From an uncultured Actinomycetes bacterium (GTDB lineage Bacteria > Actinomycetota > Actinomycetes > Nanopelagicales > Nanopelagicaceae): DNA of 5,455 nt. Positions 1 through 5,455 of this stretch are shown piece after piece. Position numbers and translations under genes: made by a program. The stretch spans positions 1 through 5,455 of the forward strand of contig CAIMUD010000032.1 of assembly GCA_903844585.1 (NCBI GenBank). Direction: 5' to 3'. A model generated the notes under the pieces. That model was not told the DNA's origin, did not search any database, and saw only the letters and a list, made by a program, of their open reading frames with translations. Positions within the stretch are counted from its first letter, which is position 1. Each line of letters begins with the position of its first letter.

Positions 1-70
1 GCTGGTAGGATTCGAACCCACGACCGACTCTTCCGTTAAAAGAGCGCTCTATCCGCTGAGCTACAGCGGC
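1..70 (-). tRNA. tRNA gene, 3' end cut by window edge; identity uncertain (anticodon loop TTAACGG)
   Basis: The reverse strand folds as a tRNA starting at position 70. The 5' acceptor strand is GCCGCTG (70-64), followed by TA and a D arm GCTC/GAGC with loop AGCGGATA. The anticodon stem is CTCTT (44-40) with AAGAG (32-28), and the T arm is GTGGG-TTCGAAT-CCTAC. Only four bases of the 3' acceptor strand (CAGC) are visible; they pair with GCTG of the 5' strand. The last three acceptor bases and the discriminator lie outside the window. With this fold the 7-base anticodon loop is TTAACGG, so positions 34-36 read AAC (a valine anticodon), which is unusual because bacterial tRNAs rarely carry A34 except in Arg-ACG. 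The variable region TCGGTC is six bases, one more than usual. The loop region also contains CTTTTAA, the typical Lys(TTT) loop, but no five-base-pair stem can be formed around it. That it is a tRNA is secure; which amino acid it carries is not. Confidence 0.9.
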
Positions 71-96
71 ACACATCTTGGAACATAGGTGTGTGC
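69..96. repeat. 7-bp inverted repeat next to the tRNA 5' end
   Basis: GCACACA (69-75) and TGTGTGC (90-96) are perfect inverted copies separated by 14 bases. The left arm includes the first two bases of the tRNA gene. In the tRNA precursor it could form a leader hairpin next to the RNase P cleavage site, or in DNA it could be a binding site. The proposed tRNA -10 lies in the loop. Function is unknown. Confidence 0.4.
82..87 (-). promoter_or_regulatory. possible -10 element for the tRNA gene
   Basis: On the minus strand this reads TATGTT, which fits the TANNNT form of a -10 element and would start transcription about five bases before the tRNA 5' end. No good -35 is seen at the usual spacing. 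The call rests mainly on position. Confidence 0.25.
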
Positions 97-105
97 TACC
101 AGTTG

Positions 106-138
106 GATTTATTTGAGAGCGCTTTGTGTGGATAAATC
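106..138. repeat. 7-bp inverted repeat GATTTAT/ATAAATC
   Basis: GATTTAT (106-112) and ATAAATC (132-138) are perfect inverted copies separated by 19 bases. The palindrome AGCGCT (118-123) lies near the centre, and the right arm overlaps the DnaA-box match at 127-135. There is no T-run after it, so it is not a terminator. It sits between the minus-strand tRNA and the plus-strand small ORF, where a regulatory site would be reasonable, but this is only a structural observation. Confidence 0.35.
127..135 (-). promoter_or_regulatory. perfect consensus DnaA box
   Basis: The plus strand reads TGTGGATAA, so the minus strand carries TTATCCACA, the consensus DnaA-binding 9-mer. No second box of comparable quality is visible nearby: TTATCATAA at 191-199 has three mismatches. 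There is no dnaA, dnaN or AT-rich unwinding region here, so this is not presented as an origin. It may be an isolated DnaA site near a promoter, or chance. Confidence 0.4.
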
Positions 139-191
139 AGCGCTAACGCCCTGACCAAGGATTTCAGGTGGCGCCATTTATAACGGTTTGT

Positions 192-203
192 TATCATAAA
201 GGC
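192..203 (+). promoter_or_regulatory. putative -10 element (TATCAT) placed for leaderless start of the small ORF
   Basis: TATCAT at 192-197 fits TANNNT and ends seven bases before the ATG at 204, so the predicted transcription start would be the A of the start codon. This is the spacing expected for leaderless genes, which are common in Actinobacteria. The hexamer overlaps the inverted repeat ATAAC (180-184)/GTTAT (190-194), which could be a small operator. No convincing -35 is seen. Confidence 0.4.
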
Positions 204-305
204 ATGAACAAAGAACAGGTAGAAGCAACAATCCGGGCATGGAGAAACATGTCCGACGAAGAAAAGTGGCAGCTCATCTCAGCCGCTGAAGTCACAGCTG
301 CTTAA
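204..305 (+). CDS. small hypothetical protein, 33 aa
   Basis: ATG at 204 opens a 33-codon frame ending in two consecutive in-frame stops, TAA TAA (303-308). The peptide starts MNKEQVEATIRAW, continues through RNMSDEEKWQ and ends in AAEVTAA. It is charged, has two Trp, no signal peptide and no membrane segment, and would suit one or two short amphipathic helices. I recognise no family. There is no proper Shine-Dalgarno: AAGG lies only one base from the ATG. A -10-like TATCAT at leaderless distance suggests translation from the very 5' end of the transcript. A strong terminator 33 bases downstream makes 204-369 a self-contained transcription unit. Alternatives are a small regulatory RNA, or a leader of the downstream inositol operon that ends at the terminator. 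Codon content looks ordinary, but the frame is too short to prove coding. Confidence 0.45.
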   Translation: MNKEQVEATIRAWRNMSDEEKWQLISAAEVTAA

Positions 306-320
306 TAAGCGCTGATCCCG

Positions 321-334
321 ACCTGGCAACAGGT
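321..334 (+). other. small hairpin with GCAA tetraloop
   Basis: ACCTG (321-325) pairs with CAGGT (330-334) around GCAA, a GNRA-type tetraloop that stabilises RNA hairpins. It ends three bases before the terminator stem, so the RNA 3' end of the small-ORF unit would carry two stacked hairpins. It may protect the 3' end or be part of a structured RNA. The stem is short, so chance cannot be excluded. Confidence 0.4.
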
Positions 335-337
335 AAG

Positions 338-369
338 GGCCCCCACAAAGTTGTGGGGCCTATTTTTTT
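338..369 (+). terminator. intrinsic (Rho-independent) terminator
   Basis: A GC-rich stem forms between 338-347 and 352-360, with GGCCCC against GGGGCC, one extra C bulged in the left arm, then ACA against TGT and a four-base loop. It is followed at once by TA and seven T (363-369). The T-run is only on the plus-strand 3' side, so it ends rightward transcripts, namely that of the small ORF, and insulates iolC from upstream reading. The opposite direction lacks a T-run. Confidence 0.9.
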
Positions 370-385
370 GCCGAAAATTAGGGGT

Positions 386-403
386 CAATAAAGGCAATAA
401 CAT
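386..403 (+). promoter_or_regulatory. putative iol operon promoter region with direct repeat
   Basis: Only 40 bases separate the terminator from the iolC start, so the operon promoter should lie here or overlap the terminator. TAACAT (398-403) fits a TANNNT -10 and ends seven bases before GTG 410, giving a leaderless start there. CAATAA occurs twice, at 386-391 and 395-400, nine bases apart and overlapping the -10. TTGCC (368-372) and GGCAA (393-397) form an inverted repeat with a 20-base spacer. Either could be an operator for a repressor such as IolR, but no regulator is encoded in the window. No clear -35 is visible. Confidence 0.4.
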
Positions 404-409
404 TTGCAG

Positions 410-1375
410 GTGTCCACTCAATATGACGTTATTACCATTGGACGAGTCGGCGTTGATATTTACCCACAGCAATACGGCGTGGGTCTCGAGGATGTAAAAA
501 CATTCGAAAAATTTCTGGGCGGAAGCGCGACAAATGTGGCGTGCGCTGTTGCAAAGTACGACCTAAAAAGCGCAGTTATTACACGTACTGGCAACGATCC
601 ATTCGGCAAGTATGTGCATGCAGAGTTAAAGCGTTTAAAAGTTTCAGATGAGTTTGTAAGTGGAGTTGAGGGGCTACAAACCCCCGTAGTTTTCTGCGAA
701 GTATTTCCGCCAGATAATTTTCCACTTTACTTCTATCGCAAACCAAAGGCACCTGATCTCGTAATCAATGCTTCCGAACTTGATTTAGATGCGATTAAGA
801 AGGCAAAGTTGTACTGGTCAACTGTTACCGGACTCTCCGAAGAACCATCTCGCGCCGCGCACTTTGCTGCTTTTGCAGCGCGCGCCAAGAAAGAATTTAC
901 AGTATTGGATTTGGATTACCGTGCGATGTTCTGGGAATCTCCAGCTCTTGCCACCGAACAAGTAAGCAAGGCGCTTGAGTTCGTCACCGTTGCAGTAGGT
1001 AATAAAGAAGAGTGCGAAGTTGCAGTAGGAGAAACTGATCCACTACGCGCAGCCGATGCACTCCTTGAGCGCGGCGTGCAAATTGCGATTGTGAAGCAGG
1101 GACCTAAGGGTGTTCTTGCAAAAACTCGCGATGAAGTAATTGAAGTGCCTCCGTATTTTGTTGATGTTGTAAATGGACTTGGCGCAGGTGACGCATTTGG
1201 TGGCGCTCTCTGTCTTGGTCTACTTGAAGGTTGGCCCCTGCGTCGCATTTTGGAATTTGCAAACGTTGCCGGAGCACTCGTTGCTGGAAAACTCGAATGC
1301 TCCTCTGCAATGCCAACACGAGATGAAGTAGAAAGTGTTTTACGCCAATCTGGCACTGGGGTAAAGGGAGCTTGA
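410..1375 (+). CDS. iolC: 5-dehydro-2-deoxygluconokinase (IolC), PfkB family
   Basis: A PfkB/ribokinase-family sugar kinase that phosphorylates 2-deoxy-5-keto-D-gluconate with ATP in cytoplasmic myo-inositol breakdown. The N-terminal DVITIGRVGVDIYP is typical of IolC. The first PfkB motif includes GGSATN at residues 37-42, and the second is NGLGAGDAFGGA with the catalytic base Asp261 in GAGD. The 321-residue length fits a stand-alone kinase; the C-terminal aldolase-like (DUF2090) domain found fused to some IolC proteins is absent. I prefer GTG 410 because a -10-like TAACAT lies at leaderless spacing from it and the start leaves a short N-terminus before the first strand. TTG 404 is two codons longer and has AAAGG (390-394) at nine bases, so it remains possible. 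It is followed one base later by iolA. Family is certain; IolC rather than another sugar kinase is supported strongly by the operon. Confidence 0.93.
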   Translation: MSTQYDVITIGRVGVDIYPQQYGVGLEDVKTFEKFLGGSATNVACAVAKYDLKSAVITRTGNDPFGKYVHAELKRLKVSDEFVSGVEGLQTPVVFCEVFPPDNFPLYFYRKPKAPDLVINASELDLDAIKKAKLYWSTVTGLSEEPSRAAHFAAFAARAKKEFTVLDLDYRAMFWESPALATEQVSKALEFVTVAVGNKEECEVAVGETDPLRAADALLERGVQIAIVKQGPKGVLAKTRDEVIEVPPYFVDVVNGLGAGDAFGGALCLGLLEGWPLRRILEFANVAGALVAGKLECSSAMPTRDEVESVLRQSGTGVKGA

Positions 1376-1376
1376 G

Positions 1377-2867
1377 ATGACCAACGTTGTAGGCCACTGG
1401 ATCGATAACAAAGTCGTTGAAAGTAAATCAGGACGCACTGCTGCGGTATATGACCCAGCCCTTGGCGTTGAAACAAAGCGCGTTGCCCTAGCTAATGGCG
1501 CAGAAATTAACGCAGCTATCGCCTCAGCAAAAAAGGCATTTCCTTCATGGTCGCAGACTTCTCTTGCAAAACGCCAAGCAATTATCTTTAACTTCCGCGA
1601 GCTTTTAAATAAAAGAAAAGGCGAACTTGCCGAAATCATCACCAGCGAGCATGGAAAAGTTTTATCCGATGCGCTCGGTGAAATCACTCGCGGACAAGAA
1701 GTTGTTGAGTTCGCTGTTGGTATTCCACATTTGATGAAGGGCTTCTACTCCGAGAACGTCTCAACTGGCGTTGATGTCTATTCAACCCGACAGGCACTTG
1801 GCATTGTTGGCGTTATCTCCCCCTTTAACTTTCCTGCCATGGTTCCGATGTGGTTCTTTCCAATTGCAATAGCTGCCGGAAACACAGTTATTTTAAAACC
1901 TTCAGAGAAAGATCCATCAGCCTCCCTTTGGATGGCCCAGCTTTGGAAAGATGCTGGACTTCCTGATGGCGTATTTAACGTACTTCAGGGAGATAAAGAA
2001 TCAGTAGATGGTCTGCTTCACTCCCCCGATGTTGAGGCGATTTCATTTGTGGGTTCAACTCCTATCGCGCGTTATATATATGAAGAATGTGCAAAGACAG
2101 GCAAGCGCGTGCAATCACTTGGAGGCGCAAAGAACCACATGTTGGTTCTGCCAGATGCCGACCTCGAACTAGTTGCAGATAGCGCAATCAATGCAGGTTT
2201 TGGTTCGGCTGGTGAGCGTTGTATGGCGATCTCTGTCGTCGTCGCTGTCGAACCCGTAGCAGATTCGCTGATTGAAAAGATTGTTACGCGCATGAACAAG
2301 CTTCGCACCGGTGATGGTCGTCGTGGTTGCGATATGGGCCCTCTCGTTACGCGCGAACATCGAGATAAGGTCGCTGCCTATATCGACCTTGCAACCAAGG
2401 ATGGCGCAAAAGTTGTTGTTGATGGACGCGGGGTAAAGGCCGATGGAGATGCAAATGGTTTCTGGCTTGGACCAACACTTATCGATGCCGTGCCAACCAC
2501 ATCCAAGGTCTACACGGAAGAAATTTTCGGACCTGTGCTTTCGATTGTGCGCGTAAAGAGTTATGACGAAGGCGTTGCACTTATTAATAGCAGCGCGTTC
2601 GGTAACGGAACAGCAATCTTCACAAATGATGGCGGCGCAGCGCGCAAATTCCAGAACGAAATTCAAGTTGGAATGGTTGGAATCAACGTGCCGATTCCAG
2701 TTCCAGTTGCTTACTACTCTTTTGGTGGATGGAAGCATTCACTCTTTGGAGATACAAAAGCTCATGGCGTTGAAGGTGTGCACTTCTTTACTCGAGGCAA
2801 AGCAATTACAAGTCGATGGCTTGATCCAAGCCATGGAGGCATCAACCTAGGTTTCCCACAGAACTAA
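1377..2867 (+). CDS. iolA: malonate/methylmalonate-semialdehyde dehydrogenase, CoA-acylating (IolA/MmsA)
   Basis: An aldehyde dehydrogenase superfamily enzyme that converts malonate semialdehyde, NAD+ and CoA to acetyl-CoA and CO2, the last step of the inositol pathway; the same family also acts on methylmalonate semialdehyde in valine breakdown. Visible elements are Asn151 in SPFNFP, the cofactor-site Lys174 in LKPSEK, VGSTPIA of the nucleotide-binding fold, the catalytic Cys282 in GSAGERCMA, and EEIFGP at 381-386. At the place where ordinary ALDHs have the general-base Glu in ELGGK, the protein has SLGGAKNHM, the hallmark of the CoA-acylating MMSDH subfamily. The 496-residue length is normal. 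ATG 1377 begins one base after the iolC stop, with GGGAG (1366-1370) six bases upstream, so translation is probably coupled. Antisense open frames over this gene are shadows. Confidence 0.95.
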   Translation: MTNVVGHWIDNKVVESKSGRTAAVYDPALGVETKRVALANGAEINAAIASAKKAFPSWSQTSLAKRQAIIFNFRELLNKRKGELAEIITSEHGKVLSDALGEITRGQEVVEFAVGIPHLMKGFYSENVSTGVDVYSTRQALGIVGVISPFNFPAMVPMWFFPIAIAAGNTVILKPSEKDPSASLWMAQLWKDAGLPDGVFNVLQGDKESVDGLLHSPDVEAISFVGSTPIARYIYEECAKTGKRVQSLGGAKNHMLVLPDADLELVADSAINAGFGSAGERCMAISVVVAVEPVADSLIEKIVTRMNKLRTGDGRRGCDMGPLVTREHRDKVAAYIDLATKDGAKVVVDGRGVKADGDANGFWLGPTLIDAVPTTSKVYTEEIFGPVLSIVRVKSYDEGVALINSSAFGNGTAIFTNDGGAARKFQNEIQVGMVGINVPIPVPVAYYSFGGWKHSLFGDTKAHGVEGVHFFTRGKAITSRWLDPSHGGINLGFPQN

Positions 2868-2877
2868 AGGTTTATTC

Positions 2878-3750
2878 ATGACATCACAGTGGCACTATAA
2901 AAGCGGTGAGCTAAAGGGCAATGGGTGGCAAGTCATCTCTGATCAGATGAGCCACACAGGTCTTCGCGTTGGAGTTGTTACATCATCTGCGCCGCTTTCG
3001 ATTCTGGCAGATAACCGCGAACGCGCAATATTTGTTCTTGCCGGTAGTGATATCACTGTTACTTACGGCGATCAGAGCGTTGTACTTCGCGGGAGATCCT
3101 CTGTCTTTGAAGGCACAACAGATCATTTGTATGTACCAATCAATACTTCAATCACAATTGCAGGAGATGCGCGAGTGGCAGTTGGTGAAGCGCCAGCTAA
3201 AAATGAAAAGAGCGCATCAGTTATGAAGCGTGAAGATGTTCCGGTTTTTGTTCGCGGCGCAGGACGAGAAACACGTCAGGTACATAACTTCGGTATGCCA
3301 GATACTTTAGATGCTGACCGTTTGGTCGTTGTGGAAGTTATTGTTCCGGCGGGCAATTGGTCTGGCGCCCCTGCACATAAGCACGATGTATATCTGCCAG
3401 GAAAAGAATCAAATCTTGAAGAGATTTACTACTTCGAATCAGCGGTGGCTCGTGGCGAAAAACCATCCGGAGAAGTTGATCCAGTCGGCTATTTCCGCGG
3501 ATACGCATCTGATGCTCGTCCATATGATGTAACCGCTGAAGTTCGAACCGGAGATGTTGTACTTGTTCCCCATGGTTGGCATGGTCCCGTATCAGCTGGG
3601 CCTGGTTATGACTTGTACTTCTTTAATATTATGGCTGGACCAGATCCAGTGCGTGAGTGGAATGTCACCGATGATCCACACCATGCATGGATTCGCGAAA
3701 GTTGGAAAACGCAGAACCCTGATCCACGACTTCCATACAAGAGAAATTAA
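2878..3750 (+). CDS. iolB: 5-deoxy-glucuronate isomerase (IolB)
   Basis: A two-domain cupin that isomerises 5-deoxy-D-glucuronate to 2-deoxy-5-keto-D-gluconate, the substrate of IolC. The C-terminal cupin carries the likely metal ligands: His167 and His169 in PAHKHD, a Glu in ESNLEEIYYF (181 or 182), and His235 in VPHGWHGP. The segments GYDLYFFNIMAGP and DDPHHAWIRESW near the C-terminus are typical of IolB. The N-terminal half (about 1-115) is a more degenerate cupin. The length of 290 residues is slightly above the usual 270 or so. ATG 2878 lies ten bases after the iolA stop with AAAGG (2866-2870) seven bases upstream; that site overlaps the iolA stop codon, so translation may be coupled. 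Metal-ligand assignment is by family analogy. Confidence 0.95.
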   Translation: MTSQWHYKSGELKGNGWQVISDQMSHTGLRVGVVTSSAPLSILADNRERAIFVLAGSDITVTYGDQSVVLRGRSSVFEGTTDHLYVPINTSITIAGDARVAVGEAPAKNEKSASVMKREDVPVFVRGAGRETRQVHNFGMPDTLDADRLVVVEVIVPAGNWSGAPAHKHDVYLPGKESNLEEIYYFESAVARGEKPSGEVDPVGYFRGYASDARPYDVTAEVRTGDVVLVPHGWHGPVSAGPGYDLYFFNIMAGPDPVREWNVTDDPHHAWIRESWKTQNPDPRLPYKRN

Positions 3751-3765
3751 CCAGAGAGAACGCAA

Positions 3766-5455
3766 ATGACTACAAAGAGAATGAGTGTTAGCCAAGCCAT
3801 CGTTGAATTCTTGGCTCACCAATACACAGTCGATGGCGATTCTCGCGAACGCACAATCCAAGGTGTATTTGGAATCTTTGGCCATGGAAACGTTGCAGGT
3901 ATCGGACAAGCGCTTAAACAACTCTCCGTCGAATCTCCTTCAACAATGCCTTACTACCAAGCACGTAACGAACAGGCGATGGTGCATGAGTCATCTGCAT
4001 TTGCACGCATGAAGCGTCGTCGCGCAACATTTGCTTGCACAGCTTCGGTTGGTCCTGGGGCAACAAATATGCTCACCGGCGCAGCCGTTGCAACAACTAA
4101 TCGCCTGCCTGTTCTGCTCTTGCCTTCAGATACTTTCGCAAACCGTGCACCAGATCCTGTATTGCAACAACTAGAACAACCATACGATTCAACTCTTACA
4201 GTTAACGATGCCTTTAAGCCACTCTCGCGCTATTTCGATCGTATTACTCGCCCAGAACAAGTCTTCTCTGCGATGTTGCAAGCGATGCGAGTACTAACAG
4301 ATCCTGTTGAGACCGGCGCCGTAACAATTTGTTTGCCAGAAGATGTGCAGGCTGAAGTACTCGATGTTCCGCTGGAATTTTTAGCCGATCGCGAATGGCA
4401 TCTTCGTCGCCCTCGCCCAGATGCTGGCATCTCACATATTGCCGGCCTTGAAATAAATAAAGCAAAGCGTCCATTTATTATTGCCGGTGGAGGAGTTATC
4501 TACTCTGATGCACATGCCGAACTCAAGCGCTTTGTGGAAGCAACAGGAATTCCTGTCGGAACTTCACAAGCTGGCGTTGGTTCACTCAACTGGGATCATC
4601 CTCAACTTATGGGTTCAGTTGGCGCAACAGGAACAACAGCTGCGAATCGTTTAGCAAAAGAGGCTGATGTAGTTATCGGCATCGGTACTCGCTACAGCGA
4701 TTTCACAACCGCTTCGCGTACAGCATTTCAAAACCCAGATGTTAAATTTATCAATATTAATGTTGCATCATTTGATGCCTTCAAGCATGGAAGCGCAATC
4801 CCAATCGTTGCAGATGCGCGCGAAGCACTTAAAGAGCTCAACGCCGAACTCGGTGGATACAAGGTCGAACCTGCCTACGCCAAGCAAATACGCGAGGAAA
4901 AGGCAGCTTGGGATGCTGTTGTTGATGCAGCCTTTGAAGATAAGAAACTTTCAAAGCCAAGCCAAACCGAAATCATTGGCGCTGTTCAATCGCAGACTGA
5001 TGACCGCGATGTAGTGATTTGCGCAGCAGGTTCGCTTCCCGGTGATCTTCACAAACTATGGAGAGTTCGCGATCCGCTTGGTTATCACGTGGAATACGCC
5101 TTCTCTTGTATGGGATATGAAATCGCAGCAGGACTTGGCGTTGCACGAGCCGACGATTCACGCACACCAGTAGTAATGGTTGGCGATGGTTCGTACTTGA
5201 TGATGCATACAGAGCTAGTTTCAGCTGTTGCAGAGGGACTTAAGTTTGTTGTGGTTCTGATTCAAAATCACGGCTTCGCTTCGATTGGTCACTTATCAGA
5301 GAGCGTTGGATCTCAAAGATTTGGTACTAAGTATCGTTTCCGTGATCGTGCTAAAAATAACTTCGAAGGCGGCGAACCACTTCCTGTAGACCTTGCAATG
5401 AATGCGGAGAGTCTGGGTATGAACGTCATCCGAATTAAGGAATCACCAAGCGCGA
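3766..5455 (+). CDS. iolD: 3D-(3,5/4)-trihydroxycyclohexane-1,2-dione acylhydrolase (IolD), C-terminus cut by window edge
   Basis: A thiamine-diphosphate enzyme of the acetolactate-synthase fold that opens the cyclohexane-dione ring to give 5-deoxy-D-glucuronate, the substrate of IolB. The frame is open from ATG 3766 to the right edge, giving 563 visible codons; the family is about 620-640 residues, so 60-80 are missing. The order is the N-terminal PYR domain with the cofactor-activating Glu69 in ARNEQAMVHE, the central domain (about 200-360, including PFIIAGGGVIYSDAH), and the C-terminal PP domain with the ThDP/Mg motif GDGS at 473-476 and Asn501 in IQNHGF. GFASIGHLSESVGS and LPVDLAMNAESLG match IolD rather than acetolactate synthase. 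It starts 15 bases after iolB with a weak purine-rich site, GAGAG (3754-3758). ATG 3781, five codons in, is an alternative start. No frameshift is seen. Confidence 0.95.
   Translation, partial: MTTKRMSVSQAIVEFLAHQYTVDGDSRERTIQGVFGIFGHGNVAGIGQALKQLSVESPSTMPYYQARNEQAMVHESSAFARMKRRRATFACTASVGPGATNMLTGAAVATTNRLPVLLLPSDTFANRAPDPVLQQLEQPYDSTLTVNDAFKPLSRYFDRITRPEQVFSAMLQAMRVLTDPVETGAVTICLPEDVQAEVLDVPLEFLADREWHLRRPRPDAGISHIAGLEINKAKRPFIIAGGGVIYSDAHAELKRFVEATGIPVGTSQAGVGSLNWDHPQLMGSVGATGTTAANRLAKEADVVIGIGTRYSDFTTASRTAFQNPDVKFININVASFDAFKHGSAIPIVADAREALKELNAELGGYKVEPAYAKQIREEKAAWDAVVDAAFEDKKLSKPSQTEIIGAVQSQTDDRDVVICAAGSLPGDLHKLWRVRDPLGYHVEYAFSCMGYEIAAGLGVARADDSRTPVVMVGDGSYLMMHTELVSAVAEGLKFVVVLIQNHGFASIGHLSESVGSQRFGTKYRFRDRAKNNFEGGEPLPVDLAMNAESLGMNVIRIKESPSA

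Noticed and set aside
28..44. Plus-strand reading of the anticodon arm as Asn(GTT)
   Set aside because: The arm is nearly symmetric, but the D arm and the TTCGAAT T arm exist only in minus-strand order.
1..70. tRNA as an attachment site for an integrated island reaching into this window
   Set aside because: Integration normally uses the tRNA 3' end, which here faces left and out of the window; no integrase or repeat of the tRNA 3' end is seen to the right.
127..203. Origin of replication
   Set aside because: Only one good DnaA box, no cluster, no clear AT-rich unwinding stretch and no dnaA/dnaN neighbours.
204..369. Amino-acid-type transcription attenuator controlling iolC
   Set aside because: There is no run of a regulatory codon in the peptide, no clear antiterminator pairing, and a separate promoter candidate lies after the terminator; kept only as a possibility in the small-gene entry.
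916..1476. 186-codon open frame on the minus strand across iolC/iolA
   Set aside because: It lies antisense to clear family matches, has a low-complexity Ser/Thr/Arg-rich translation typical of a shadow frame, and no start context.
2169..2738. 189-codon open frame on the minus strand inside iolA
   Set aside because: It is antisense to the catalytic half of a well-conserved dehydrogenase; its Cys/His/Asn-rich product resembles no protein and follows from codon bias of the sense strand.
3592..3921. 109-codon minus-strand frame across the iolB-iolD junction
   Set aside because: It covers the ends of two convincing genes on the other strand and shows no family features.
3766..5455. Acetolactate synthase or other ThDP enzyme instead of IolD
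   Set aside because: ARNEQAMVHE, IQNHGF, the GHLSESVGS segment and the position after iolB all point to IolD.

Overview
The window looks like part of a low- to mid-GC bacterial chromosome (about 45-48% GC, judged by eye). It has two parts: an edge with a tRNA gene and a compact intergenic stretch (1-409), then the first four genes of a myo-inositol catabolic operon (410 to the right edge). Gene order iolC-iolA-iolB-iolD, probable leaderless starts and an Actinobacteria-style layout fit a reduced-GC actinobacterium such as the freshwater acI/Nanopelagicales type. That placement is inference and no marker gene here proves it.

Layout: a tRNA gene on the minus strand runs off the left edge (1-70). 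Positions 71-203 hold no gene but contain two short inverted repeats and a perfect consensus DnaA box. A 33-codon open frame (204-305) has a -10-like hexamer at exactly leaderless spacing, ends in two in-frame stops, and is followed by a small GCAA-loop hairpin and a strong intrinsic terminator (338-369). Only about 40 bases then remain before iolC, so the operon promoter must lie there; a -10-like hexamer is placed for leaderless initiation at the GTG at 410.

The four operon genes are all on the plus strand, 1-15 bases apart, with no terminator between them. IolD hydrolyses the ring of trihydroxycyclohexane-1,2-dione to 5-deoxyglucuronate, IolB isomerises that to 2-deoxy-5-keto-gluconate, and IolC phosphorylates it. 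After an aldolase (IolJ, not in the window), IolA converts the malonate semialdehyde to acetyl-CoA and CO2. The dehydrogenase (IolG), dehydratase (IolE), aldolase, transporter and regulator are not in the window; some may lie downstream. IolD is cut off by the right edge, probably 60-80 residues short of its C-terminus.

The operon itself is a well-known system and looks intact. The less explained material is in the first 410 bases: a tRNA whose anticodon loop does not read as expected, the DnaA box, and the small gene with its own terminator. I saw no mobile element, CRISPR array or defence-type system.
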